NCBI GenBank assembly: GCA_005408345.1
Contig: SEMN01000343.1
Coordinates: 372,001 to 436,000 of the forward strand
Reading direction: 5' to 3'
Length of the DNA: 64,000 nt
Source: Macquaria australasica
Lineage: Eukaryota; Chordata; Actinopteri; Centrarchiformes; Percichthyidae
Shown here: positions 1 through 12,539 of the stretch, one piece after another
Numbering within the stretch: the stretch's first letter is position 1
Layout of the letters: every line of letters begins with the position of its first letter
The notes under the pieces: generated by a model
What the model saw: the letters and a program-made list of their open reading frames with translations, nothing else
What the model was told of the DNA's origin: nothing
Databases searched by the model: none
Translations under genes and position numbers: made by a program

Positions 1-575
1 CAGCGTAGGTCATATTTAAAGGTGCTATATATGAGATACTGAACATTAATATAGCAGCAAACAACTATTTTCTATGTAAAAATATAGTGTAGTAATGGCG
101 TCCTGAGCAGAGAATGACGTCACACTCCCTCTGTGTGAGTTGTACTCTGGCTACCAAAACAAAAAACGTTTGTGCATATTTGTGCATGTTAGTGCATGTG
201 AGTCCCTCCCACCTTCATAAAGACACTAAGCGAGTGACCTCCCACACAGCATAGTAAAAGCGAGATGGCAGAATGCAGTTCAAAGCGTTCAGCTGAAGGC
301 ATTCCCATTCAACTGAAACCATCAAACTGTAGCTACCTAAAGCATATTTTACTTGAATGTTTTAGGTAGTTAGCATTTGCAGGATAGCTAGCAAGCTAAT
401 AATTTTGTTACATGGATTTAGGTCACTTGGCAGATCAAGAAATAGCTCCTAGTGAGCAATGGCAGGCACTAACTGTGTCTGTTATTTCCCTCCAGGCTCT
501 CTTCTTTTCCCCTTCTCCTCTCTGAACGTTCATGAAGGAAAGTACATTTCCCCTCCAGTCAGCAGTCAGCATTGA
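1..575. other. AT-rich stretch, no gene seen
   Basis: No open frame with recognisable similarity and no clear repeat boundary. The segment from about 90 to 260 has the look of a dispersed fish repeat, but I could not find a second copy in the window to prove it. Confidence 0.4.
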
Positions 576-579
576 CAAA

Positions 580-885
580 GAGAGACTATACCCGACACCT
601 ACTCGGCTTGCTGCTGCAGGTTGAGAAGGGAGCGATAAATCCACTTTTTAATCCCAAAAGTTAAAAAATAAACTCTGAGCTCTCCTCCTGCAGGTAAACG
701 GCTCCGGATCACAGCAGAATTCGGTGTCCCTCCGGGTGTTTGTTCCTCCAGAAACTCTGGCTTTGCCCCCGGGTCTCTCCTCCAGAGCTCCCCAACACTC
801 AGCAGCGGCTCTGTCCCTCCGCTCCGCCCGGTCCTTCCCACACAACACTCTTCAAAGCTCTGCAATATGCGGGAATTTTTCGCTA
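580..885. other. GC-rich, CpG-containing segment of unknown role
   Basis: This stretch is clearly richer in G+C and CpG than its flanks, with several runs of CTCC/GGAG. It could be the CpG-rich 5' end of a gene or the promoter part of an old transposon. The short open frames on both strands (up to 88 codons) resemble nothing I know. No TATA box or consensus splice donor is obvious. Confidence 0.25.
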
Positions 886-2610
886 TAGTATATTTTTATT
901 TACTATTACTATTTATTTATAGACTATCTAGATTGTTTTGGTGAGTTTTATTTTGTTTCTGTCGAGTTTGAATGAAGTGTGTTTTAAGATGATCTGCGAG
1001 GTAAAATTAGTGTTTTTGTCAATGGAATCTGGTGGATTTGTGGTTAAGGGGGAGGTGTGGCCAACGTGCCCATTTGTTTTGGTCTGAGATGCTGGTGCTC
1101 TAGTGCAACATCTAGTGGCAGTGAATATGGTATATAGAACCTTTAAGCATTGCACTCTTCTTCCTTGCCTTTGTTGGTGCCTTACTGCCACCTGTAGGTC
1201 AGTGGAATGTTATGAAACCATTAGTAGGATTGTGTATACAAGGGTACCTTGACCGAAACTGTAAATTTGTGGGCCGGAAAAACCAAAACAGTTAATTGGA
1301 GCTGAGGAGAGATGCAGAGTTAGAAATCATGGGCTTCGTCACTACAAGCAACATTTTTGATATTACACAGTAAGTTGATGCATTTTTTTCATATAAAATA
1401 TTGATTAGTTCAGCTTTAATTTGTTAAATACCAACCACATCTGCTCTAGACTTCATTACAGTTACATTACTAATAGGAATAGACCTTTTCCAGGAAGTAT
1501 TGGAAGTTTAATGATAAGTGAAAGACATCATTTTTGTAATATTTTTGGCATTTATTGCATATTACTAATGTATTATATGTCACGAGAAATTGCCACACTG
1601 TGAATAACTCTTTTTATTTTGTTGTGACATTAATGTGGCAATAATTTATTGGTGGTATGATGCCTCATGCAGCACTGCTCCACATTTCTTCCTTTTTCTC
1701 CAAGATTTTATTTTCATCTCAAAGCAAACATAGTTATGTCAGGGTGAGGCGACAGGAGGTTGAGGTGATCTCCGCTGGCTCTAATCTCAAGTGCTGCAGA
1801 CACAGTGTAGGATGTACACTGGTGGGCCCCGGGGATGAATCATTAATAACAGCAGCTACAGCTTGGGACTGGAACTCCATACTCTCATTGGGGGCATTCA
1901 GACCCCCCCACGCCCTCTACACCTCACCTGCCATGCTCACAGACACTGTTCCACAAAAGCTCATACATAATACACACAAATGTTTGTCACACACACCTAC
2001 AGTCATTTCTCCACATTTGTTGTCTTTTTCTGAAGCAGTTCCTGCCCATTGTTAGCTCACGAGGAAGCTAATAGCATATTCAGCTGTTGACTCTTTGTAT
2101 CAGTATGCAAAGTCTCCGTGTGGCATTTGGCTGAGAGATATGCTTGTGCAGCATGACATTATGACAGCCTTGACATTTTAGATCTTAATGTTGCACACGC
2201 TGTTTTGCATCATAATATGTCTCTGTAAAATCATGAATCTTATTTCCTCTACCTTTATTTTCAAATACCAACATTTGACCCCAGCTTTCAACACAAATAA
2301 TGAGAATTTAAGGGCTCATTTTACAAGTTTTTTATTTATTTATTAAAGACAAAGGAAATAATGTTATTTGCAAGCCAGGCTATCAAAAACACTGAATCTG
2401 GTTAATCAGTTTCAATAAAGAAACCACTTAAGACATGGAAGGTGGGTATGGTCCATGAGCATGATCAGTATGAAGGCAGGATATGTCTGTAGTTTGTGTG
2501 TGCTGGATGGGAATGCAAAGAAAGCTATACAAAGTGATGAAACCTGTCTAAGGTCAAATGTAGGGACAAAACTGTATTTATATATATTATATATATACTC
2601 AGAGATGCCA
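886..2610. other. Non-coding stretch, no gene seen
   Basis: AT-rich DNA with short chance frames only, the longest 132 codons at 1657-2055 with no recognisable domain. A phrase near 1080-1200 (CTGCCACCTGTAGG and similar) looks like part of an old dispersed repeat. Confidence 0.4.
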
Positions 2611-2614
2611 TAAT

Positions 2615-2775
2615 TTGGCATGTCGGTAGTGGCCACATGGGGGAGCAGGAGAAGCTGCACATGCTGCCAAACAGTCCCCCTGTTTACACGTCCAGGAGAC
2701 ACGGACCAATATAATAATTTATTTGGAGCTGTGTTTCTGACTGCCTGACAAGTAAGTCCAATATTCACTCTCATT
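2615..2775 (+). repeat. Unclassified dispersed repeat, copy 1
   Basis: It shares the order of several phrases with the copies at 2830-3700 (inverted) and 7910-8330 (same orientation). These are a GGCCAC.TGGGGG phrase, an ACACGTCCAG/ACACATCCAG phrase and AGTCCAATATTCACTCTC. I cannot assign the family. No coding capacity is seen. Confidence 0.55.
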
Positions 2776-2829
2776 TAAAGCGGCTATAATCGATATTTGT
2801 TACAAAACAATGTATTAAATGACAATGTG

Positions 2830-3700
2830 ACAGAGGATTCTCGTAGTGATGAACCTACAGAGAATAATTGCGAGTTTCAGCTCACAGCTGTTTTAGTGAA
2901 AAAGCTCTAATAAACCCACTGTCCACTACCTGCTCAGCACCAAACAGCAGACAGACCAAAGTCAGAGACTAGCTGGTTAACGTTGTAAAGCATTTAGCAG
3001 CTAAAGTATTTCCCTCAGGAGTTGGTAGAGACCATATTCTGTATATAAAGATGGACGACACGTCTCCACTTCCTCCCACTGTACAAAAATGAAGCCAAAA
3101 TATCCTGGATACGGGAGCTGCCATCTTAACGTCATTTGTAGCCAGAGTCTGCGCAGTAGTGATCCGCGGTGGAGCCGCAGTATCGAGTTCCCACCTATAT
3201 ACACGCCTGAACCAATCGCGAACACACTCACAGTTGTCAATCATGATGTCTCACCCCCTTTTTATAGCATCAAAACCAAACTTACCAGAAAACGAACACT
3301 TGAACAAACATCAGCGTGATAAGAACTACCTAAAATGACAGAAACAATCTTTGGGAAAATTTTATTTGACATGTACTTTGACTTTTCAGTTTGGCCCATG
3401 TCCCATCCACTAACATGGAGGGAGCGGGGTTTATGACCGATCCAGATGTTTTGGCTTCACTTGACATGCTGTCATGTCATCCATCTTTATATACAGTCTA
3501 TGGTAGAGACAAAAAACAGAAGAGAGTGAATATTGGACTTACATTCATCAGGTGACACAAACACTACTCCAAATGAATGATAATGCTGCTCCTTAACTGC
3601 TGGAAGTGTAACTGCAACAGTTTGCTAAGTTAAAATGTGATATGTCAATGTGTTCACAACTTTTTTCTGCTGCCCCCAAGGGGAAACCCCCCCCCACAAC
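2830..3700 (-). repeat. Unclassified dispersed repeat, copy 2, split by a MITE
   Basis: Read on the minus strand, this repeat matches 7910-8330 over most of its length: the GGGGGCAGCAG phrase, the AGTCCAATATTCACTCTC phrase, TTTAGCTGCTAAATGCT and GCTGAGCAGGTAGTGGACAG. It is interrupted at 3025-3510 by the hAT-type MITE, so it is older than that insertion. The short frames that cross it are by-products. Confidence 0.6.
3033..3502. mobile_element. hAT-type MITE with 8-bp target duplication
   Basis: The element has terminal inverted repeats that start CATA..CTGTATATAAAGATGGA and match over about 30 bases with few differences. It is flanked by a perfect 8-bp direct repeat, GTAGAGAC, at 3025-3032 and 3503-3510. 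An 8-bp duplication and a CA start are the signature of the hAT superfamily. It encodes no transposase. Related copies lie at 25296-25580 and 53205-53850. Confidence 0.85.
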
Positions 3701-3729
3701 GTTAGTAAGTTATTGCAGGTTTAAGCTCT

Positions 3730-4382
3730 GTTTTGGTCTCCACCAACTCCCAAGAAACATACCTTTAGCTGCTAAATGCTCTTATAGAAGTTGAGGGTCA
3801 TAAAACCAAAACAATAAAATGCTCCGTGTTGAGGTAACTATGGAATTAGTGATGAATCTCTGTGGGTTTGTCACAACAAGCAACCCCTTTCACGTTTCAC
3901 ATTTTTGATCCATTGTTAATCTGAAAATATTGATTAGTGCATCTTCAAGTTCCTACATAGGAAAAGTCTACAAGTGGCTCTAAAGTAAGTGCAAGGTTAC
4001 AAAAACATCAATGATAGCATGCATAGCAACAAGAAATAAAATCCTAGACAAAGCATCTTCCACAACATCTAATATGTCCAGTGGCTGAGCGTGAAGGAAG
4101 AAACACAAAGGATATGTGGTAAGTGTTGTGTTATGAATGCAAAAACATTAAGGGATTGTGGGTCAATAAACACAATTGTCTATAGTTGACTTGGTGTAAA
4201 CTACATGATATTTCAGTAACCAGATCAGTAAGAGAGCTTCCTTTTTTACTTTTTTTAAAGGAGTTGTTCCAGCTGTAGTGCAGCTAACACCACAGGGACA
4301 TCTTTACCATTCTTAAAGCTCTTTGGCACCTGGCATGTCATTATCTTTAGATAACAAATGCTTTGTCTTTAGCAATATTACA
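3730..4382. other. Non-coding stretch, no gene seen
   Basis: It contains a short fragment of the same repeat as 7910-8330 near 3760-3830 (TTAGCTGCTAAATGCT phrase). Otherwise I see nothing recognisable. Confidence 0.4.
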
Positions 4383-4560
4383 TACCATTACCATTACTAT
4401 TACTTTACATCCACTGCATGTTCCTTTCCTCCTGCTCTCTCTCTCTCTCTCTCTCAGTCTCATACCCCCCTGAAAGAGTACGATCTAGACCTGCTCTATA
4501 TGAAAAGTTCCCTGAGATAACTTATATGATTTGGCGCTATACGAATAAAACTGAATTGAA
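4383..4560 (+). mobile_element. LINE 3' tail fragment, ATTGA-tailed family
   Basis: Diverged copy of the 3' end that is better preserved at 51561-52340. It has a CT-rich tract, then the phrase TCTAGACCTGCTCTATATGAA, then CCCTGAGATAACTT, GGCGCTATA and a short AAAACTGAATTGAAT tail. It is 5'-truncated and non-coding, as is usual for CR1/L2/Rex1-group LINE insertions in fish. Confidence 0.7.
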
Positions 4561-6595
4561 TAGAATATTCTGTGCAGTGAACAGGAGTTTTTTTCTTGGT
4601 ATGGAATTTCACATAACTAAATGACTATTTTAAAGCAAATATTAAGCAAATACAGTGTACAACTCATCTGAAACTGGGTTTTAATATATCAAAGTGTGAA
4701 GAAAAAGTTGTGCCCCCATCCTTTTACCCAAACCCAGAAAACATGCTGATGATGAAATAGATCACTGTCCCAGGCTTTTAGCCTCCCCTACACCACCACC
4801 ACCTGGAACAATAAGCTTTTGGTCAACTTGGGACTGAGATAATCAATGAATCAAATCAAAACCAGTACATTCTGCCTCCACCACCATCACGGCAAATTTT
4901 TTTCATGTCTGTCATGGAAGGTTGGGGAAGAGATGACTGAGTTCAGACAGGGGAAGCAGGGCTAGAAGAGGCCCGATGGAGCTATTAGTTGCTGGAATGG
5001 AATGATCAGCCTGTGATGAGCTATCAGAGAGGCCCAGGATTGGGGCAGAGGGAGAGGCTGCGGAGGTTCATTACAGCTAGTTCATCTTGTGTTGTGCTGC
5101 CTTCAGCTGCATTCCCACCCAGGTCAACTCTCCAGGCAGCCTGGGCCCTTATCTGCCTCAGTCTAATCAAGCTCTCGTCAGTGGTGAAAGCTTTTCAGGG
5201 GCTGGAAGGCTAGAAACAGCAGCCTGATTGCCTGACAAGACTTGCATGGCTGGGTCAGACTGAACTTTAGATCTCTAAAAGGTGTACAATTATGTATATT
5301 ACAATTAAAATTATATTATTATCAATCAATCAAGGAATCAAGGTCATTTAAAACAGGCAAATAACAAATTTTAGGCTCGTACAATATAACTTTTTGCTAT
5401 TTTGTTTCACAATAGTTCCCTGCAATAGCCAAGTGAAACTAGTTTAATCTCTTATATCATTTGCAAGGTTATTAAATGGATGGCAATCTGATAATACTAG
5501 CTAATTGAAAGCAAAAGCAAATCAAAAAACCGTTTCTCTGATCATTATCATCATCCATCTCATCATCAATCTCAACCTCTTCCCCCTCATCATCACTAAC
5601 ACCAGCAACAACAGATCAATGAGAGATGGGGGCAGAATTGGTCCACAAGACCAGATAGGCTCCATAATCCCTCCCTCTTTCTTCTCCCAGCCCTGACCCT
5701 CATCATATGGTTTAGGCTCCCAGAAGATCAGCTCAGCTGCCCACTTTTAACAGGCCACTCTGCAGTTCACCTGCTGGATGTGTGGGATGAGTGAATCTTG
5801 GCAGGGGGGCAGGCGAGCAAAATCGACTCTCGACTTGCTGCTGAGGGTCTTCTCCCACAATCTTCTTGAGCATCTTGCTCCTTACCAGGTTAACTGATGT
5901 CTCACATGCTTGATTGCACATCACGTATGTGATTGCTGGGATATTTTCTGAGTTTGCTCTTTCCAAATCTTGCATTCTATTCAATATACATAACATGCCA
6001 AATTATCTAAAAATTCATCCACCAGCCTGAAAGCTTTTTGAAATTTGAGGTTCTGCTGGAGCTTTTTGAGTGGAGCCATCTGTCTGCTGGAGGAATACAA
6101 TGCTGAAAAAGTGTTATTTATTAATTTCAATCAACTTAATGTAAATCTGAAGCAACACCAAGTATAGGAGAAAATAACTGAAAAGGTAAACAGAAATGTT
6201 TTGAGAATATGGAACAAGAATCCAAAAAAGAAATCTGGAAATGAAATTCATCCAGCGACTAGAGGAGGACCCACCCAAAAGCTGAAAAAAACAACTGAAC
6301 TCATCATTGAGATTTATGGAAACAAGTCACCCATGTTTTGGGGGGTTCCTGTAGGTCAAGAGAGCGGAGCTGAGGGCGTACCATTGCCACACAAGGAGCT
6401 TTCCCCAGTGATCTGCATCTCTGCTGTCAGTTACAGACAGTAGCACCACAGGTAATATCATTAATTACCTCAGTGTGTCAGTTATTGAAATACCACATAC
6501 AATAACAGTTGCTATACTGTCATTTGTAACATAGCCTAATGACTGTCAGTATCACTGTTTTACTGTTATAGCCAGGGGGAGAGGTGGCTAACTTT
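4561..6595. other. Non-coding stretch, no gene seen
   Basis: Short chance frames only, none with a recognisable domain. Composition is ordinary AT-rich intergenic DNA. Confidence 0.4.
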
Positions 6596-6599
6596 CCTA

Positions 6600-6726
6600 C
6601 CCCAAATTACGTCAGTCTTAATATTTATGCAACAGACAGGCTTAATTAGACTAGTCTAACCTGACAATTTAAGGCCAGTCTAAGGCCAAGACTAGTTTTA
6701 AACTAAGTTTATGCAACTGGCCCCTG
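6600..6726. repeat. Possible MITE end (GGGGCCAGTTGCATAAAC type)
   Basis: Read on the minus strand the right edge starts CCAGGGGCCAGTTGCATAAA and runs into internally palindromic AGACTAGT/ACTAGTCT phrases. From general knowledge, such ends belong to palindromic DNA transposon remnants in fish. The opposite terminus is not clear and I see no target duplication. Confidence 0.35.
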
Positions 6727-7905
6727 GTCTCAACATGAGGCCAATTTGTTATTGTACAGTTCTGGAAATTCAACAACACAAGTAATTTGTTTTTCATCCA
6801 TTTTTTCAGTTCAAGTAGTGGTGACCAGTGATTGGCTGCAGACACAAAGGTCAGTGCAGCTCGGGTCAAAGTTCAACCAAAATTTCCTTCTCTGTAATCT
6901 TTAAAGCACATGTCATCAGTAGTATATAGGTATAGACCACTGCATACAGAGGTGCAACTGGACCTTTTTTGAAATCTCATTCAGAACAGAGTGACACATC
7001 AAACAAGCAGTTTACAGTGGGAACAGATAGTCTGACCCCTGTGACACATGACTCTGAGGCAAAGGTTTGGGACACATAAGGATCTAATTTAATCCTAGAT
7101 GGAAGTGCACACAGCTGCTACTCCGAAAAGAGACAGTGAAACTTTGGGTTGGCTGGGTTACTTCTGTCTCTCTGTGGCTGGGTGAGGAGCAGTAATTACC
7201 TGTAAATCCGTGTCAATGCCAGATCAAGGCAAAGTCTATTGTCAGGGATTACGCGGTCAATACACCAGCCCTTGGCACTGTCAACCTGTCTCTGATAACA
7301 TCACGACTTCATCCTCCATACTGGAGACTCTCCTCCACCTGGACAGACGCTGTGTGACAGGAATCTTGTAACACTTACAGTGTGAGAACCAAATGTCACA
7401 TCATGCCTTGAAAAGATCAAGACATGATGTGACTTTTTCATCACCACCCAGTGGCAGTGATTTCCCCAATATATTTAGGGGAAAGAATTAGAAGCATAAA
7501 AGAGCATATAGTTGAAGGTTGAATTTGCAAAGATGTTTGTGTAACACCTTTTCTATACCGGTGGAGCATTAAAAGTAGCATGTTAGCAGTGCAGCTGACA
7601 TGCAGCAGCTGTGCACTACTGTATGTAGAGGTGCTCTGGCAGCGCTCACGGCCACACCACGAATGTAATTACACATGTAAGTCTGAAGAAACAGGACTTG
7701 AAGTCTGAAAATACTCTTTGGATCGCAGTTATGCAAGAGAAGTCCAAACGCAAACCGGTGGGTGCACTGATTAAAATTTAGTAAAAATAAGTTCATTTTT
7801 GAGCTTGGAGTTTGATTAAAAAACAAATAAAGAAAATATTTTCAAGTTTTCATTTACTTTTAGTAAGTAGTTTTGGTATTTCAAGTATTTCACAATAACC
7901 TTAAA
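6727..7905. other. Non-coding stretch, no gene seen
   Basis: No frame with recognisable similarity on either strand, and no repeat boundary that I can support. Confidence 0.4.
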
Positions 7906-7909
7906 TCTG

Positions 7910-8330
7910 CATTAACTGACTTTTTGGCCACTTGGGGGCAGTAGAAACAAGAAAATTAAGTTGATATGGAAAACTTATTAGCAAACAGTTACTTATTTAC
8001 ACATCCAGCAGTTACGGAGCAACATTAGCATTCATTTGGAATCGTGTTTGTGTCCCCCTGATGAATATAAGTCCAATATTCACTCTCCTGTTTCTGGTTC
8101 TCTACATCTGGCTCTTTAGCTACTTTAGCTACTAAATGCTCCACTATGTCTGTCTTGCCGCTGAGCAGGTAATGGACAGTGGCTTTTTAGAGCTTTTTCA
8201 ATCAAAACAGCTGCCTGCTGCAGCTGAAAACGATGCTATGAGAGCGGTGAGAGTGAACCAAAACAGTAAAGTTGCAGCCAGACAGCTAAACAATGAGCTG
8301 AAATTCACTATAAAGCTCAGCAAAGCCGAG
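7910..8330 (+). repeat. Unclassified dispersed repeat, copy 3
   Basis: This is the uninterrupted relative of 2830-3700. It has GGCCACTTGGGGGCAGTAG, then an ACACATCCAGCAGTTACGGA phrase, AGTCCAATATTCACTCTC, CTACTAAATGCTCCA and GCTGAGCAGGTAATGGACAG. The 95-codon frame at 8136-8423 lies on it and is most likely an accident of the repeat. Confidence 0.6.
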
Positions 8331-8642
8331 GGGAGCTGCACATTCAGGCGATGGAGTCCAACTGTTAAAAAACTCCTAATCTGCTTCATCAGGACCGTGT
8401 TCGTGTGTTTTGATCAAATTTGATTGGCAGGGCAGGCAACATAATATCATCATATTTTGTTTCCAATGTTGCTAAATCCATGGACGGATTATGAGACACC
8501 TACATAGGAGCAAGACACCCAGACTGAAAGAGAAAGAGACACAAAACGTCTACAAATGACTCATTTAGCTGTCTCTCTGTGGTTGTTTTGCATCAGGGCC
8601 TCCTGACACCTTAGGCCCCTGGGTCTGTTGGCCCGTTCAGTT

Positions 8643-8950
8643 CCATCCATCCATTTTCTAGAGGGTCGCGGGGGGCTGGAGCCAATCCCAATCCCAGCTG
8701 ACATTGGGCGAGACTGGTCGCCAGTCAATCACAGGGCTGACACATAGAGACAGATAAACATTCACACCTACGGACAATTTAGAATCACCAATTAACCTAA
8801 CTTGCATGTCTTTGGATGGTGGGAGGAAGCCGGAGTGCCTGGAGAGAACCCACACGGACACGGGGAGAACATGCAAACTCCACACATGCAAACTCCAGCC
8901 GGCCGGCGGGTGCGAACCCAGAACCCTCTTGCTGTGAGGCGACAGTGCCG
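8643..8950 (-). mobile_element. tRNA-derived SINE with 11-bp target duplication
   Basis: On the minus strand it starts in a tRNA-like head with the phrase GCCTCACAGCAAGA and a B-box-like GGTTCGCACCC. It continues through the fish SINE body (TTTGCATGTTCTCCCCGTGT, TCACCAATT reversed, TCAGCTGGGATTGG) and ends in a GGATGGATGG tail of the kind used by RTE/Rex3-type LINEs. It is flanked by a perfect direct repeat, CCCGTTCAGTT, at 8632-8642 and 8951-8961. The head is shortened, and the A box is missing or unrecognisable. Confidence 0.85.
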
Positions 8951-8961
8951 CCCGTTCAGTT

Positions 8962-11900
8962 ATCCATCCAAAATCCTAATTGGTGATCAGAGGTACATGA
9001 CATCACTTTTATTCAACTACATCCTAACCACTTCAAACCAGTGAGAAGAACACAATACAGAAATATCTCGTGAAATAACCAAAACTGTTGTGACTTTGGC
9101 AGAAAATTGTGTATTCATGTAAGATCCCATCACTCATAGTGAGAAGGTGATTGAGAAAATAGTGTTCAGGGCCTTTAAAGGGGTAATCCACTGTTTTAGT
9201 ATTATAAAGTTGGAGGGGCTTGTGAGACACAGATTAAAAAAAGAATAAACAAAAATCTAAATCCAAGCAGAGATATCGTGACTTTGTCGCTCCCCAAATC
9301 ACTGGATCCTACACTTCCCATAATACAACTCGATAGCTGCTTTCAATAGCTCCTTCCTGTCTGGTAAATGCCCAGGACTTTCAAACACCACACCTTCAAT
9401 TGGTGACTCAGGCTTTTAGTTCATTTGTAGTCTCAAGCTGAAACCGAGATCACCCTGGTGACATCATGAGGGTTATTTTTTCAAACTGTGGAAGCTTGGT
9501 TCTGAGCCACAGAAGACAATGTACAAGTAGAACTCCTCATGATGACTAAACTGATCATGTGTGAAATTGGCTGCCCTTCAACACAAGGGCCACATAGTAG
9601 CTTTTTCTGGAGCTTTCAACTGCATCTCATGGTCTTGCATGGAGTTTGCTCACTTATGGAGAAATAAATGTGCAAATTTAAAATTCAACACTTCAATTCA
9701 AACTCAACATTCTTGTTAAAGCCATATGTCAAGAATGTCACGTCCCTCTGAAAGCTTAAGAAATTTTAGCCAATTACTAGTACATTTTGTATTTTTTTAA
9801 ATTGGCAAGATATAAAGTTTCCCTAATTGTAGTCTGGTAAATCAGTCCTTGGAAGAGCAATGCAATTTTTAAAAAGAAATTGCATCCAACAGCACACTAT
9901 AAAATACATTTTGAAGCACTGCAATGTGTGCACGAGTTTTTATATACTCTGATAAGAAAATAATGTACCATCTATAATTATTTTGTGTGTGTGTGTGAAT
10001 GGGCCAGCATCAAGCAGCTTGTGGATTGACATAGGTTCCCGTGCTCCTTCTAGCTCTTCACTCTGATGTATTTCCCATGTGGGTTGGATTCTAACGAGAG
10101 ACGTCCTTTCTTCTCTCCTCTTTGAAGGAGTGAAGAAGACTTCTGTATTACTATGCATAAGGCATATTACCAATGATTTATAAAAGAAAACACAACACAT
10201 TAAAGGCAAAAAAAAGTCAATTTGTCACTTTTACTGTACCGGCCTCGTTAATGTTACTGTAATCAGACATTAGTATATCAATACGCTGCCGGCTCCACCA
10301 GTCTTTAGGCTTATCAATGAAAAGAACAACAAAGATTGTGTCGATTGTATCGACAAGGTTTTCGAATAATGCCTGTGCAGTAGTCATTACATGCAACCAG
10401 GGTATCTGCTGATACTGAGTACAGATCCAACTAGTTCCCTCTTTTCCCCAAATTTAAAATTTGTGTACAAAACTGTCTGGAACTGATTGGAATCATTTTT
10501 ATGTAAGGTAGCACGAGGACAGGGATTACTGTGGTGGAGTCAGCAGCGCACTGTGACTGAATGATAATGAGTGATGGTGGAATTTTATAATGACAGTGGC
10601 AAAGAAACAGTTTTTAATATGGAGCCAGTGCCTGATCCATAGTATCGGATCAGTGAATCCCTACGTTTTTCTATCTCCACCTTATCATATGACCCTCTGC
10701 TAACCATACAGAGATGTACCGGTATAGCGCTTTTACTATTTAATATGGTGAAACATTTTGATGACAACAACACCATAAACAATTTTTGCTACTGCCAATA
10801 CCTTGATTATTGCTGTTGTTGATTGACAACAACCCTTATACCACTCAAACAGAGGCACAACAACCACAGCAGGACCAGAGAACCAGGACCCTAGTCTTTC
10901 AAGCTCTACATACACTGGCCATGACTTGCTATGCTAACATTAGCTAGTCAACCTACTGAAGCGTGGTTAGTTATAGCATTCACTGACAGAGAACATGAAT
11001 TTTACATGACTAACAAATAGGAAATTACCTGCATCAAGATTGCACACATTGCATTCTTCCTCATCCTAACTGCTATTAGTATTTATTAATACCCAGCAGG
11101 AAATACTTAGCACAAAGTTCTTGCGCTGCAGAAAGTGTTATAGACAGATGGGTCGGATTTTAGGTCCTTAGATAAAGGTTGAAGGGTCGAAACGTTGTCA
11201 ATAAAGTGTTGTACTCGAGTTTCATTCTTTAACAATTAGTAACACCCACAAGAAATCAGAACATGCGTGAAAAAAGAAACCGTGCATAGAATCTAAGAGA
11301 CACATATTCGATGTTAGTTCCTGACAGTCACTCTGATTTACACACACAAAATCAAAACTGTATGTTATTGGATAGCAAAGAAAAAAACAGCCATGTTCAT
11401 CAATTCTGACCTTTTTAAAATGTGCACAAGTGTTGAATTGAGTTAGTGACAATAATCAAATAGCTCAACAGGCTGATGGTGGATAGTGAATGTATTGGAA
11501 AAAGCAGTCCCCCGACTGAGGCCTTGCAGGATGCTGCTGTATGTGACCTGTTTATTTATCCAACTACATGTGCTCGTCTCTTACCTGGATTCCCTCTAAT
11601 TCACGGTCACATTGAACAATCTGTTTTTTTGTGTGTGTGTGTGTGTGTGCATGCATGTGTTTGAACACATTTGCATACTGTATTTGCTGTTGATAATCGA
11701 TTTGCATAGAAATCAGGCAGGGTGTCCTAATGTGCCTTTGCTGCTCATGTGGTGTGCTGGGGTCATTGAAGTCATGGGATTTATTATTTCAGCTCACCAG
11801 AGAAAATGTGAAAAGGCCACTGAATGTCAGCAGAGGCTTCTGGAGCTTACATGATTGGCAATATCCCAGACTGGTGGCCAAGCCTTTGAAATATGACTTC

Positions 11901-12535
11901 AATTATCAATGAAGCAAATGAACCACAAGTATGTAATGATCTCATGAAGACAAAGCATTTTTAACACTCTTTAACAGTTTACAACCATTACGAGTTGTGA
12001 CATGTTGAAAATGTGAAAATTAAAGCACAACTCTGGTGATATTCTACATCTATCTTATTGTCAACAAATCCCATGTGAAAACCCAAACTAACAATGAATG
12101 TATCTACTAATAAATATTGTGTGTGTATCCAAAGTCTGATATATCTTCTTCCTCTGTGCCATAGAGCTCCATTGTTGTCCAAAAACTATTGAAAATCAGT
12201 GAGCCACACTCTTGCAATGCGTAGCATGTTTCTTCATTACCATGAACACACACACTGTAGTTTATTTGGACTCAATCCCACATACACCCTCCTGCTGCCT
12301 GAAATACTCACTAGAGCACCAGATGTTGATTAATCCGCTGCTGAAAATAGTCCCCAACAATGGACGGGACTGGCAGGGGCAATCTGGATTTAATCTACCA
12401 TAATTAACATTAACCTTCCATATTACTCATATTGTCATCTCTCAGGTTCATTAGCTGGAACATTCAGGGCATTGGGTCCACCCAGTGAACCCTAATTTCT
12501 GCCTTCTGCAGGGAACACATACGACAGCGTCTGAA
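8962..12535. other. Long non-coding stretch with repeat scraps
   Basis: No gene is seen. Scraps worth noting: 9170-9610 reads like an old dispersed repeat. Near 10380-10680 are phrases such as GATACTGAGTACAGATCCAA that recall a diverged DNA transposon. At 11165-11215 the phrase GGTCGAAACGTTGTCAATAAAG resembles the 3' end of a retroelement seen widely in fish. Short GT tracts lie at about 9983-9998 and 11630-11650. The family assignments are from memory and weak. Confidence 0.35.
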
Positions 12536-12539
12536 TATC

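Noticed and set aside
1657..2055. 132-codon plus-strand frame as a gene
   Set aside because: No recognisable domain, ordinary intergenic composition, no splice or promoter context.
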